Below, piece after piece: positions 1 to 8,818 of a DNA stretch of 64,000 nucleotides (position 1 is the first letter of the stretch; every line of letters starts with the position of its first letter). Source of the DNA: Pseudomonas japonica (GTDB taxonomy: Bacteria; Pseudomonadota; Gammaproteobacteria; Pseudomonadales; Pseudomonadaceae); contig NZ_FZOL01000015.1 of the NCBI RefSeq assembly GCF_900188455.1, positions 62,001-126,000 of the forward strand, read 5' to 3'. Below the pieces are notes generated by a model. The model worked only from the letters and a program-made list of their open reading frames with translations, ran no database searches and had not been told where the DNA came from. A program made the position numbers and the translations under genes.

Positions 1-359
1 TATCAAGGCTTTTCACACAAAGCCTAACACAATGTAACACGGCTCATACACGTGGAACGCACGAGACAACATAGCAGCCAACTGATGACTAGTCGACTTT
101 GAAATTTCACACATGCAGCAGCAAAAGAATAACCGACTTACGGAGCCACTGCCTGATTAAGACTCTTAAGTCTTTAAATAACCCCGAAAAAATAAACCCG
201 ACCCCATTGAGCTGTACAACCTGCTTAAAGAGGTCGAGCCAGCCCCACACCAAGAGTCAGCCCACCAACATCTTCTTCGTTCTGCGCCAACGTGAGCGCC
301 TGCCGCAGAAACGATGAAAAATGAAATGACACTGCTGAGTTTACTCCACGAGCCTTGCT
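1..359. other. Non-coding, AT-richer flank downstream of wzz
   Basis: No convincing gene is visible here. The stretch is visibly richer in A and T than the rest of the window, as expected next to an O-antigen locus. It contains two small hairpins: one with arms at 6-12 and 19-25, and one with arms at 159-164 and 169-174. Neither is followed by a clear T run, so I do not call a terminator. An open frame at 99-317 on the plus strand has no recognisable domain, no good ribosome binding site and a composition like random translation. Confidence 0.5.
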
Positions 360-1421
360 TTAGGCGCCAGGCCCGACACGGACCCTACCACGCAACAAGT
401 TGGCTATGATTGCGGCAATACAGCCCAGCAACAACCCCAGCACAGCAGCAGCGACGATGATAAGCAGCTTTCTTGGCTCTATAGGCTTGTCTGGCAACTC
501 GACGTCCCCATCCAACCGATAAACGGTAATCGATTCAGCGGGAACATCCAAAGAGCGAAAGAACGCCAGGCCCGCCTGCTGCGCCCGAAGACCACTGATG
601 AACGGATCGTCCGACGGACGCTTTTCTAGGTTCTCGATTTCGGCCTCCAATGCCTTGCTGCCACGCATGTAGGTCAGCGATCCATCCATACGGGCAGAAA
701 CCTCGGTAGAAAGATTGCCGGAAATGATCGGCGGCTTCTCCAGGCCTATTGAACGAGCCACAGCAAGAGCTTCACGCAACTGCACGATTTGATCCTCACG
801 CCGCTTTCTAGCCGTCTCCTGTACACTGGCAATTTCCTGCTCAAGGTTGCCCGCCTTTACTAGCGCATCACTTCGGGCATCCTTGAGCACCTCCTGCTTT
901 GCAAGGTCCCCCGCCATTCGGGCATAGAGTGTCACCCATTTCACAGCCTGTTGCGCATCTGGCAGATCAGCGGTGATCGAGTATCGGTCTGGTGTATCTT
1001 TACCAGCCACCGTCACTCGCAGAGCCTTGACGTAGCGTGCATAGAGTTCGTCCTGACCTCTATCGGTCACCTTGCCATCCAACGAGGGCAGATAGACCTC
1101 TCGGAAAAACTTACGTCGCAACGACTCGGAAAGCAGATTGCGCAGATAGGTATCGTAGACTTCCTTGACGGTCAGCACCCCAAGACCACCCTGCCCCTCG
1201 CTACGCCCATAATTCAGATTCGCAATGTCATTCTGGGTCGGCGCCTGGACAAAAACCTTTGCCTGATAGATCGGCGTAGCCAGGAACACGTAAGCCACAG
1301 CCGCGATCAGAACCGTCAACGCCGTACCGAAAATAAGTAACTTGCGCCTCCACAACCTCTCAATCAGCTCAATCAAGTCGACTTCTTCTGTAATGCTGAG
1401 CCGCTCACGATTATCGCGCAT
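360..1421 (-). CDS. wzz: Wzz/FepE-family O-antigen chain length determinant
   Basis: A 353-residue inner membrane polysaccharide co-polymerase that sets the modal length of O-antigen chains made by Wzy in the periplasm. The architecture is typical of the family: a short cytoplasmic N-terminus, a first membrane helix at about residues 29-50, a long periplasmic domain with a charged coiled-coil region near 190-235, a proline-rich stretch (DKPIEPRK), and a second membrane helix near 318-341. A GGGGA-type ribosome binding site lies about 10 bases before the ATG. In P. aeruginosa wzz is the first gene of the O-antigen locus beside himD/ihfB (established knowledge); the same order is seen here, so the rest of that locus probably lies to the left of the window. 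Confidence 0.9.
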   Translation of the reverse strand: MRDNRERLSITEEVDLIELIERLWRRKLLIFGTALTVLIAAVAYVFLATPIYQAKVFVQAPTQNDIANLNYGRSEGQGGLGVLTVKEVYDTYLRNLLSESLRRKFFREVYLPSLDGKVTDRGQDELYARYVKALRVTVAGKDTPDRYSITADLPDAQQAVKWVTLYARMAGDLAKQEVLKDARSDALVKAGNLEQEIASVQETARKRREDQIVQLREALAVARSIGLEKPPIISGNLSTEVSARMDGSLTYMRGSKALEAEIENLEKRPSDDPFISGLRAQQAGLAFFRSLDVPAESITVYRLDGDVELPDKPIEPRKLLIIVAAAVLGLLLGCIAAIIANLLRGRVRVGPGA

Positions 1422-2156
1422 TTATTGTAATTCCCCATGGGTCTGTTCAATCATCACGTCACAACAGTTCACTGCACACCTCCAGAACACGACTTACCCC
1501 GCTGACAAGGCCCTCCCGGCCCTACTAGCCATTTTTGAAAACCCACAACGCAAGCATAGCGCCGCCCGCAACAACCGCTCGCCCGAGCATCAGCCAACAG
1601 CAACATCAGCACATGACCAGCCACGCCACAGGGGACTGTAGAGCAACACCCCACTAGGAAGTTCCCAGACTTTCCAGACAGCTCCAGCCCTCTCGATCAA
1701 TGGCACCCCAGCCTGCACTGCACATTGCAATACGTGCCCTGTCTGCGTTGACACAGGACAGCATCATGAACTGCTGGTAATGCATCTTCACGATGAAGCC
1801 AACTGCGCCCCACATTTCAATAAAGGCATATCAAGCGGCGATAGGCATCCTTAAGACAGCAACAGACTGTCGCAAGAGGCACCATAGTGAACAAGGGGGA
1901 CTGAAGCCGCAGGCGAATGCCTCGGCGGACACTGGACATGATCCAGACGGAACCCAAGCTTGCATGCCAAGGCACACCAACTTATCGGGAGGAGGTTGGT
2001 GACGAGAACCCACGCTAATGCGGGCGCCACCAGGAGAATTAGTCGCCAGGAATTCCATTTCGCTACCCCTTCGACCACTAGCGAGGAAACCCGTATTACC
2101 TCATTTCCGACACAACCAAAAAATAGGCATTTTCCCAACGCAACAGGGAAATTTCC
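1422..2156. other. Long intergenic region between wzz and lapA
   Basis: This 735-bp stretch is AT-richer than its core-genome neighbours and holds no gene I can support. It should carry the leftward promoter of wzz and any downstream O-antigen genes, but I could not pick a single convincing promoter, and no good match to the JUMPStart/ops element was found. A leftward frame at 1831-2058 has a fair ribosome binding site (GAAGGGG) before an ATG, but its translation, rich in Cys, Pro and Ser, looks random; an overlapping frame reads like a short membrane segment then degenerates. A decayed gene is possible. Confidence 0.5.
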
Positions 2157-2420
2157 TCAGCCTTGGACCTGTGCCGCACGCCGAGCAGAAGCCCGGATGT
2201 CCCGCTTGTGGCGCATCACCCCATACCAACCCATCAGCGGACCAATCGCCAAACCAATAATCAGAGCCAACAAAACAGGTACTGCCAGCGGAATGGCCGG
2301 TGTCGACCAACCAAATATTATCAATGACACAACCTGCTGATTTTCCAGCACGAAGAACAACACCAAGGCCACCAGCAAGAGGATGAACAGCGTCACTAGG
2401 ACTCGCTTGAGCTTAAACAT
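2157..2420 (-). CDS. lapA: LapA-domain inner membrane protein
   Basis: An 87-residue protein with two hydrophobic segments (about residues 6-26 and 42-64) joined by a short turn, followed by a basic cytoplasmic tail (RHKRDIRASARRAAQ). This is the layout of the LapA/YciS family, which in enterobacteria works with LapB in regulating LPS assembly through LpxC turnover (family knowledge). It begins 30 bases after the ihfB stop and is read in the same direction, so the two are probably co-transcribed. E. coli LapA is about 100 residues. The family call rests on topology, size and context; the LPS role here is inference. Confidence 0.8.
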   Translation of the reverse strand: MFKLKRVLVTLFILLLVALVLFFVLENQQVVSLIIFGWSTPAIPLAVPVLLALIIGLAIGPLMGWYGVMRHKRDIRASARRAAQVQG

Positions 2421-2450
2421 AAAATTTTTCCTTCCGTCGCTCAGGAGGGC

Positions 2451-2738
2451 TCATGCCTCTTCTTCATTGACTCTATCTCGAAGCTCTTTTCCTGGCTTAA
2501 AGTGCGGAACGAACTTACCGTCAAGCGTGACTGACTGCCCAGTCTTCGGATTGCGCCCCACACGAGGCGCACGATAATGCAGTGAAAAACTGCCAAAACC
2601 GCGGATTTCGATTCGATCACCTGTCGCGAGACATTGGGACATCTGCTCAAGCATGGTCTTGATAGCCAACTCCACATCCTTGGACGAGAGCAGCCCCTGA
2701 TGGGTGACAATACGTTCGATCAGCTCCGACTTCGTCAT
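2451..2738 (-). CDS. ihfB: Integration host factor subunit beta
   Basis: A 95-residue DNA-bending protein of the HU/IHF family that pairs with IhfA. The N-terminal helices (MTKSELIERI) are followed by the beta-ribbon arm with GRNPKTGQSV at about residues 61-70, which contains the proline that intercalates into the minor groove. The C-terminal PGKELRDRVN is also typical. The ATG is preceded by AGAAGGGA. The gene lies directly after the rpsA terminator, so it must have its own promoter in 2739-2920, and lapA follows it. Length matches the family. Confidence 0.96.
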   Translation of the reverse strand: MTKSELIERIVTHQGLLSSKDVELAIKTMLEQMSQCLATGDRIEIRGFGSFSLHYRAPRVGRNPKTGQSVTLDGKFVPHFKPGKELRDRVNEEEA

Positions 2739-2903
2739 ATTTTTCCCTTCTGTATCAAGCAGCTAGGTCATTGCTTCCATTGGTTTTAGCATGGCTTGGT
2801 GAGTTTGAACAGTGCGGTTATTGACTTGGACAGAAAATCCAGAAACAAATAATGGTCCCCCACCCCCGTAACGCCCTATTCACAAGGGTCGGCGCTTAAC
2901 TGA

Positions 2904-2949
2904 CTGAAATTTCAGGCATAAAAAAAGGCGACCGAAGTCGCCTTTTTTT
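2904..2949 (-). terminator. Rho-independent terminator of rpsA
   Basis: On the minus strand the hairpin reads GGCGAC-TTCG-GTCGCC followed by seven T residues. The stem arms are 2927-2932 and 2937-2942; the loop is a stable UUCG tetraloop. A run of six A on the other flank means it could also work on the plus strand. It begins 14 bases after the rpsA stop codon. A 12-bp perfect palindrome, CTGAAATTTCAG, sits beside it at 2904-2915. Confidence 0.93.
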
Positions 2950-2962
2950 GATCAAGCAGAAC

Positions 2963-4636
2963 TTAGTTCTGTTTGGCCATTTCCGCACGCAGCAGGTCAC
3001 CCAGGGTCGCGCCAGCGGCTTCTGGAGCCTTGGCGATTTGCTGGATAGCCTCTTTCTCTTCTTCAACGTCTTTCGACTTGATGGAGAGGTTGATTACGCG
3101 GGACTTGCGGTCAACGCTGATGATCTTGGCTTCGATCTCTTCGCCTTCCTTCAGGACGTTACGCGCGTCTTCAACGCGGTCACGGCTGATTTCGGAAGCC
3201 TTCAGAGTAGCTTCGATGTCGTCGGCCAGGGTGATGACGGCGCCTTTGGCGTCGACTTCCTTGACGGTACCCTTGACGATGGCGCCCTTGTCGTTCACAG
3301 CAACGTAGTTGGAGAACGGATCGTCTTCCAGTTGCTTGATACCCAGGGAGATGCGCTCACGCTCTGGATCAACGGACAGGATGACGGTTTCCAGCTCGTC
3401 GCCCTTCTTGAAGCGACGTACGGCTTCTTCGCCCACTTCGTTCCAGGAGATGTCGGACAGGTGAACCAGACCGTCGATGCCGCCGTCCAGGCCGATGAAG
3501 ATACCGAAGTCGGTGATCGACTTGATGGTGCCGGAGATCTTGTCGCCCTTGTTGAACTGGCCAGAGAAGTCTTCCCATGGGTTCGACTTGCACTGTTTGA
3601 TACCCAGGGAGATACGACGACGCTCTTCGTCGATGTCCAGAACCATGACTTCCACTTCGTCGCCAACCTGAACGACTTTCGACGGGTGGATGTTCTTGTT
3701 GGTCCAGTCCATTTCGGAAACGTGCACCAGACCTTCAACGCCTTCTTCCAGCTCAGCGAAGCAGCCGTAGTCGGTCAGGTTGGTGACGCGCGCCATGACG
3801 CGGGTGCTTTCTGGGTAACGAGCCTTGATAGCAACCCATGGGTCTTCGCCCAGTTGCTTCAGACCCAGGGAAACGCGGTTGCGCTCGCGATCGTACTTCA
3901 GAACCTTGACATCGATCTCGTCGCCAACGTTGACGATTTCCGATGGGTGCTTGATGCGCTTCCAAGCCATGTCGGTGATGTGCAGCAGGCCGTCTACGCC
4001 GCCCAGGTCCACGAATGCGCCGTAGTCGGTGAGGTTCTTGACGATACCCTTGACTTGCTGGCCTTCCTGCAGCGACTCCAGCAGAGCTTCGCGCTCGGCG
4101 CTGTTTTCGGCTTCCAGGACACTGCGACGGGAAACGACAACGTTGTTGCGCTTCTGGTCCAGCTTGATGACCTTGAATTCCAGCTCTTTGCCTTCCAGGT
4201 GAGTGGTGTCACGCACTGGGCGGACATCAACCAGGGAGCCCGGCAGGAACGCACGGATACCGTTAACGTCGACAGTGAAGCCGCCTTTAACTTTACCGTT
4301 GATAACGCCCTTGACCACTTCTTCAGCGGCGAAAGCTGCTTCCAGAACAATCCAGCACTCGGCGCGCTTGGCTTTTTCACGGGACAGTTTGGTTTCGCCA
4401 AAGCCGTCTTCCACCGCGTCCAGCGCGACGTGAACTTCGTCACCGACCTTGATGGTCAGCTCGCCAGCTTCGTTGTAGAACTGCTCGAGCGGGATGACGC
4501 CCTCGGATTTCAGACCAGCGTGGACAGTAACCCAGTCACCGTCGATATCGACAACGATACCGGTGATGATCGCACCTGGTTGAAGGTTGAGGGTTTTCAG
4601 GCTTTCTTCAAAGAGTTCTGCAAAGCTTTCGCTCAT
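2963..4636 (-). CDS. rpsA: 30S ribosomal protein S1
   Basis: A 557-residue protein, the same length as E. coli S1. It contains six S1 (OB-fold) domains: the first two bind the ribosome and S2, the rest bind mRNA. The repeated signatures (for example VKNLTDYGAFVDLGG-, TNLTDYGCFAELEEG-, KSITDFGIFIGLDGG-) are clearly seen. A GGAAT-type Shine-Dalgarno precedes the ATG. The gene follows cmk, as in many proteobacteria, and ends at a strong terminator. Its 120-bp leader folds into three hairpins, suggesting translational autoregulation as known for E. coli rpsA. Confidence 0.98.
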   Translation of the reverse strand: MSESFAELFEESLKTLNLQPGAIITGIVVDIDGDWVTVHAGLKSEGVIPLEQFYNEAGELTIKVGDEVHVALDAVEDGFGETKLSREKAKRAECWIVLEAAFAAEEVVKGVINGKVKGGFTVDVNGIRAFLPGSLVDVRPVRDTTHLEGKELEFKVIKLDQKRNNVVVSRRSVLEAENSAEREALLESLQEGQQVKGIVKNLTDYGAFVDLGGVDGLLHITDMAWKRIKHPSEIVNVGDEIDVKVLKYDRERNRVSLGLKQLGEDPWVAIKARYPESTRVMARVTNLTDYGCFAELEEGVEGLVHVSEMDWTNKNIHPSKVVQVGDEVEVMVLDIDEERRRISLGIKQCKSNPWEDFSGQFNKGDKISGTIKSITDFGIFIGLDGGIDGLVHLSDISWNEVGEEAVRRFKKGDELETVILSVDPERERISLGIKQLEDDPFSNYVAVNDKGAIVKGTVKEVDAKGAVITLADDIEATLKASEISRDRVEDARNVLKEGEEIEAKIISVDRKSRVINLSIKSKDVEEEKEAIQQIAKAPEAAGATLGDLLRAEMAKQN

Positions 4637-4654
4637 TTTAATTCCTGTAGATTC

Positions 4655-4747
4655 GGGCGGAGAATACGCCCAACAGCCACATTCCAGACAATGTGGGTTC
4701 GTTCAAAGTAAGGTTGGCCTGCAGGACGTTGACTGGTGATCCTGCAG
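4655..4747 (-). promoter_or_regulatory. Three-hairpin rpsA leader, candidate S1 autoregulatory element
   Basis: Between the cmk stop and the rpsA start the transcript can form three consecutive hairpins: arms 4719-4726/4740-4747 (8 bp, CTGCAGGA type), 4677-4683/4690-4696 (7 bp, CCACATT/AATGTGG) and 4655-4659/4667-4671 (5 bp, GGGCG/CGCCC). In E. coli and other gamma-proteobacteria the rpsA translation initiation region folds into three hairpins and is repressed by free S1 (established knowledge). The equivalence here is inferred from position and fold only. Confidence 0.55.
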
Positions 4748-4756
4748 CCTCCCTGA

Positions 4757-5446
4757 TCATCCGGCGATGTCGCGCAAAGCAACTTCGCTCAGAATGCGTT
4801 CCAGCACCTGCTCGATGGACAATTCAGTAGAATCCAGCTGAATCGCGTCGGCCGCCGGTTTGAGCGGGGCCACCGATCGCTGGGTGTCGCGTTCATCACG
4901 CGCACGTATCTCATCCAGCAGACTCGACAGACTAACATCATCGCCCTTTGCCTTCAACTGCAGGTAACGACGACGCGCCCGCTCCTCGGCGCTGGCTGTC
5001 AAAAAAATCTTCAACGGTGCATCGGGAAACACCACCGTGCCCATGTCCCGGCCGTCGGCAATCAGCCCCGGCGCCTCGCGGAAGGCGCGCTGGCGCTGCA
5101 GCAGGGCCTCGCGCACCGCCGGCAGCGCAGCGACCTGGGAAGCACCGGCACCCACATGCTCCTTGCGGATGTCATTGCTGACGTCGTCGCCTTCCAGAAT
5201 GATGCGCTGCAACTGCCCTTCTTCGGCCGCGAGGAACTGCACGTCGAGATGGGCCGCCAAAGCCTTGAGCAATTCCTCATTGGTCAGGTCGACACCGTGG
5301 TTGCTGGCAGCGAACGCCAGCAGGCGGTACAGGGCACCGGAATCCAGCAGGTTCCAGCCCAGGCGACGGGCCAGCAGCCCCGCTACCGTGCCCTTGCCCG
5401 AGCCACTCGGTCCGTCGATGGTGATGACCGGCGCTTGTGTGTTCAC
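4757..5446 (-). CDS. cmk: Cytidylate kinase
   Basis: A 229-residue cytosolic enzyme that phosphorylates CMP and dCMP with ATP. The P-loop GPSGSGKGT is at about residues 13-21, and DGRDMGTVVFPDA plus ASAEERARRRYLQL are typical of the family. The start is a GTG preceded by GAGGGTAAATC; its first bases overlap the TGA of tyrA-aroA (GTGA), which suggests translational coupling. The operon order tyrA-aroA, cmk, rpsA is conserved in Pseudomonas. Confidence 0.96.
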   Translation of the reverse strand: MNTQAPVITIDGPSGSGKGTVAGLLARRLGWNLLDSGALYRLLAFAASNHGVDLTNEELLKALAAHLDVQFLAAEEGQLQRIILEGDDVSNDIRKEHVGAGASQVAALPAVREALLQRQRAFREAPGLIADGRDMGTVVFPDAPLKIFLTASAEERARRRYLQLKAKGDDVSLSSLLDEIRARDERDTQRSVAPLKPAADAIQLDSTELSIEQVLERILSEVALRDIAG

Positions 5447-7683
5447 GATTTACCCTCTTCGGCGACACGAATGCCGACTTCCGCGCACAGCGCGAGGAAG
5501 TTCGGGAAAGAGGTCGCGACGTTGGCACAGTCGTGGATGCGAATCGGCGCGCTGGCGCGCAGCGAGGCAACACTGAAGGACATGGCGATGCGGTGGTCGC
5601 CATGACCATGCACCTCACCACCGCCAATCTCTCCACCGTCGATGATGATCCCGTCAGGGGTCGGCTCGCATTTCACGCCCAAGGCCAGCAGGCCATCAGC
5701 CATGACCTGGATGCGGTCGGACTCCTTGACTCGAAGCTCCTCGGCACCACGCAGCACGGTACGACCCTCGGCACAAGCGGCGGCGACGAACAGTACCGGG
5801 AACTCATCGATGGCCAGCGGCACCAGATGCTCGGGAATATCGATGCCTTTGAGCTTCGCACCGCGAACACGCAGGTCGGCCACTGGCTCACCGCCGACTT
5901 CGCGCTGGTTCTCAAGGGTGATGTCGCCGCCCATCAGGCGCAGGATGTCGATCACGCCAGTGCGGGTCGGGTTGATGCCGACGTGCTCCAGCAACAGATC
6001 GGAACCTTCGGCGATGGAGGCCGCCACCAGGAAGAAGGCCGCCGAGGAAATATCCGCCGGCACCTCGATATGAGTTGCGCTCAGCTTGCCGCCGGAGACC
6101 AGCGAGGCCGTGGCGCCGTCGACCTTCACGTCGTAACCGAAACCACGCAGCATGCGCTCGGTATGATCGCGGGTCGGGGCCGGTTCGGTGACGGAAGTCT
6201 GGCCCTCGGCGTAGAGGCCGGCGAGCAGCAGGCAGGATTTGACCTGGGCGCTGGCCATTGGCAGCGCGTAGGTCAGCGCCTTGAGCTTGTGACCGCCACG
6301 AATGACGACCGGTGGACGCCCCTGCTCCGCGGTCTCGATGACCGCTCCCATCTCCCGCAGCGGGTTGGCGACGCGATTCATCGGGCGCTTGGACAGCGAC
6401 GCGTCGCCGGTCAACACGGTATCGAAGCTCTGCGCGGCCAGCAGCCCGGAGAGCAGGCGCATCGAGGTACCGGAGTTGCCCAGGTAGATCGGGCCAGGCG
6501 GCGGCTTCAGGCCATTGAGGCCGACGCCGTGAATCGTGACGCGACCATGATGCGGACCTTCGATCACCACACCCATGTCGCGGAAGGCCTGCAACGTGGC
6601 CAGGGCGTCTTCGCCCTCGAGGAAGCCTTCGACTTCGGTAGTGCCTTCGGCCAGGGAGCCGAGCATGATCGAACGGTGGGAAATCGACTTGTCGCCAGGA
6701 ACGCGAATGCGTCCGGACAGACGGCCACCAGGTTGTGCCAGGAAAATCAGGTCGTTGGAGTTCATAGCGTCCACATAGGCCCGGCGGGCCAGGATTTTAC
6801 TGAAATGCTCACGGGCCACCCGGGCGCGCGTGAACACGCCCAGCAGTTGATGCCCGTCCCCTGCATCGACCGCGTCGCGCAAGGCGTCGAGGTCGCTGCG
6901 AAAAGTGTCCAGTGTGCGCAACACCGCTTCACGATTGGCGAGAAAAATGTCATGCCACATTACCGGGTCGCTTCCGGCGATCCGCGTGAAGTCGCGGAAG
7001 CCGCCGGCAGCGTAGCGGAAGATGTCCAGGTTTTCATTGCGCTTGGCCAATGAATCGACCAGACCGAAGGCCAGCAGGTGCGGGAGATGACTGGTCGCCG
7101 CGAGGACCTCGTCGTGCCGCTCGACCTGCATGTGCTCGACGTCCGCCTCCAGCGCGCGCCAGAGCCGGTCGACGACGGCCAGCGCTTCCGGCGCGGTTTC
7201 CGCCAGCGGTGTGAGAATCACCTTGTGCCGACGGAACAGCGCGGCATTGGAGGCTTCGACCCCACTCTGCTCGGAGCCGGCGATCGGATGGCCAGGCACG
7301 AACCGCGACAGCCGGCCAGGCATGGTCTCGCGAGCCGCGCGCACTACATTGCCCTTGGCGCTCCCCACGTCGGTCAGCACTGCCTGGCCGAGATCCATCC
7401 CGGCGAGACGAGCCAGGAGCTTCTCCATGGCCAGAATCGGCACGGCCAACTGGATGACATCGGCCCCGACACAGGCGCTTTCGAGGTTTTCCTCGCAGCG
7501 ATCGACCACGCCCAACTCCACCGCCAGCTTGCGCGACTGCGGATCCAGGTCGACACCGACCACCTCACGGCACAGGCCGCTTTCACGCAAGCCCTTGGCG
7601 AAGGAACCACCAATCAGGCCGAGGCCCACGACCACCAGGCGGCCGATCATGGCCCCGCCCTTTCGCGTTTCGACTTCAATCAC
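5443..7683 (-). CDS. aroA: Bifunctional prephenate dehydrogenase / EPSP synthase
   Basis: A fused TyrA-AroA protein of 746 residues from GTG at 7683, or 735 from ATG at 7650, which has the better ribosome binding site (AAGGGCGGGG). The N-terminal half is an NAD-binding prephenate dehydrogenase (GLGLIGGSFAKGL near the start). From about residue 310 the EPSP synthase domain begins, with PGDKSISHRS binding phosphoenolpyruvate and shikimate-3-phosphate, GNSGTSMRLL, and KESDRI near the end. One half serves tyrosine synthesis, the other chorismate synthesis. The fusion is characteristic of Pseudomonas. The gap to pheA is only about 40 bp: the hisC2 gene found here in P. aeruginosa is missing. Confidence 0.95.
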   Translation of the reverse strand: MIEVETRKGGAMIGRLVVVGLGLIGGSFAKGLRESGLCREVVGVDLDPQSRKLAVELGVVDRCEENLESACVGADVIQLAVPILAMEKLLARLAGMDLGQAVLTDVGSAKGNVVRAARETMPGRLSRFVPGHPIAGSEQSGVEASNAALFRRHKVILTPLAETAPEALAVVDRLWRALEADVEHMQVERHDEVLAATSHLPHLLAFGLVDSLAKRNENLDIFRYAAGGFRDFTRIAGSDPVMWHDIFLANREAVLRTLDTFRSDLDALRDAVDAGDGHQLLGVFTRARVAREHFSKILARRAYVDAMNSNDLIFLAQPGGRLSGRIRVPGDKSISHRSIMLGSLAEGTTEVEGFLEGEDALATLQAFRDMGVVIEGPHHGRVTIHGVGLNGLKPPPGPIYLGNSGTSMRLLSGLLAAQSFDTVLTGDASLSKRPMNRVANPLREMGAVIETAEQGRPPVVIRGGHKLKALTYALPMASAQVKSCLLLAGLYAEGQTSVTEPAPTRDHTERMLRGFGYDVKVDGATASLVSGGKLSATHIEVPADISSAAFFLVAASIAEGSDLLLEHVGINPTRTGVIDILRLMGGDITLENQREVGGEPVADLRVRGAKLKGIDIPEHLVPLAIDEFPVLFVAAACAEGRTVLRGAEELRVKESDRIQVMADGLLALGVKCEPTPDGIIIDGGEIGGGEVHGHGDHRIAMSFSVASLRASAPIRIHDCANVATSFPNFLALCAEVGIRVAEEGKS

Positions 7684-7723
7684 GGAGCAGGACCCTGTTC
7701 AAAACATCACGCATCGGCATGCC

Positions 7724-8818
7724 TCAAAGCACCGCTTTCGGGTAGGAACCCAGTACTTTCAAGGCAACAGCTTCCTGGCTGATCTTCTCCAGAACGGCCT
7801 TGATCAGCGGGTCGCGATGATGACCGACGAAATCGATGAAGAACACGTAGGTCCATTTGCCGCTGCGCGACGGACGAGTCTCGATACGCGTCAGATCGAT
7901 GCCGTTCTCGTGGAATGGCACCAGCAGCTCATGCAATGCGCCGGGCTTGTTGCTCATGGAGACGATGATCGAGGTCTTGTCGTCGCCGGTCGGCGGGACT
8001 TCCTGGTTGCCGATCATCAGGAACCGCGTGGAGTTGTCCGGGCGGTCCTCGATCTTCTCGGCCAGGCGCGTCAGCCCGTACAGGCCGGCAGCCATGTCAC
8101 CGGCGATGGCCGCGGAGTTCCATTCGCCCTTGACCCGCTTGGCGGCCTCGGCGTTGCTCGATACCGCCACGCGCTCGACGTTCGGGTAATGCGCATCCAG
8201 CCACTTGCGGCACTGGGCCAGCGACTGGGCGTGGGAATAGATGCGGCTGATACTGTCGGTCTTGGTGTTCTCGCCCACCAGCAGATGGTGGTGAATGCGC
8301 AACTCGACCTCGCCACAGATGACCATGTCGTGTTCGAGGAAGCTGTCCAGGGTGTGGTTGACCGCACCCTCGGTGGAGTTCTCCACCGGCACCACACCGA
8401 AGTTCACCGCACCGGCGGCCACTTCGCGGAACACTTCGTCGATCGCCGCCATCGGCTTGCTGACCACCGCGTGACCGAAGTGCTTCATCGCCGCCGCCTG
8501 GGTGAAGGTTCCCTCGGGGCCGAGGTAGGCGACTTTCAGTGGCTGCTCCAGCGCCAGGCAGGAGGACATGATTTCGCGGAACAGACGGGCCATCTCTTCG
8601 TTACCCAGGGGGCCCTGGTTACGCTCCATGACCCGCTTGAGCACCTGCGCCTCGCGCTCGGGCCGGTAGAACACCGGCTTCTCGCCCTCGGCCAGCGATG
8701 CCATCTTCACCCGGGCGACTTCCTGGGCGCAGCGGGCACGGTCGCTGATCAGCTCGAGGATCTTCTCGTCGAGACTGTCGATGCGCACCCGCAGGGCCTT
8801 GAGTTCCTGTTCCGACAT
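7724..8818 (-). CDS. pheA: Bifunctional chorismate mutase / prephenate dehydratase (P-protein)
   Basis: A 364-residue enzyme of phenylalanine synthesis. The chorismate mutase domain (MSEQELKALRVRIDSLD to about residue 90) is followed by the prephenate dehydratase domain (PEGTFTQAAA, STEGAVNHTLD, and the catalytic TRF in NSTRFLMIG), then a C-terminal ACT domain that in this family binds phenylalanine (GALHELLVPF and IETRPS, variants of the GALV and ESRP motifs). The ATG was chosen because its last bases form ATGA with the stop codon of serC; longer open frame upstream is inside serC. Co-translation with serC is likely. Confidence 0.96.
   Translation of the reverse strand: MSEQELKALRVRIDSLDEKILELISDRARCAQEVARVKMASLAEGEKPVFYRPEREAQVLKRVMERNQGPLGNEEMARLFREIMSSCLALEQPLKVAYLGPEGTFTQAAAMKHFGHAVVSKPMAAIDEVFREVAAGAVNFGVVPVENSTEGAVNHTLDSFLEHDMVICGEVELRIHHHLLVGENTKTDSISRIYSHAQSLAQCRKWLDAHYPNVERVAVSSNAEAAKRVKGEWNSAAIAGDMAAGLYGLTRLAEKIEDRPDNSTRFLMIGNQEVPPTGDDKTSIIVSMSNKPGALHELLVPFHENGIDLTRIETRPSRSGKWTYVFFIDFVGHHRDPLIKAVLEKISQEAVALKVLGSYPKAVL

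Noticed and set aside
99..317. 72-residue frame at the left edge
   Set aside because: No ribosome binding site, random-looking composition and no recognisable family.
1996..2030. JUMPStart/ops-like sequence (GCATTAGCGTGG on the minus strand)
   Set aside because: It shares only part of the GGCGGTAGCGTG consensus and is not followed by an expected hairpin, so no antitermination site is claimed.
1831..2138. Two overlapping leftward small frames in the wzz-lapA gap
   Set aside because: One has a fair ribosome binding site but a random-looking protein; the other starts like a membrane segment but lacks a start codon and degenerates. Kept only as a possible decayed gene.
2948..4711. 587-residue open frame antisense to rpsA
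   Set aside because: It is the mirror of a highly biased, conserved gene; the translation has no domain and no ribosome binding site.
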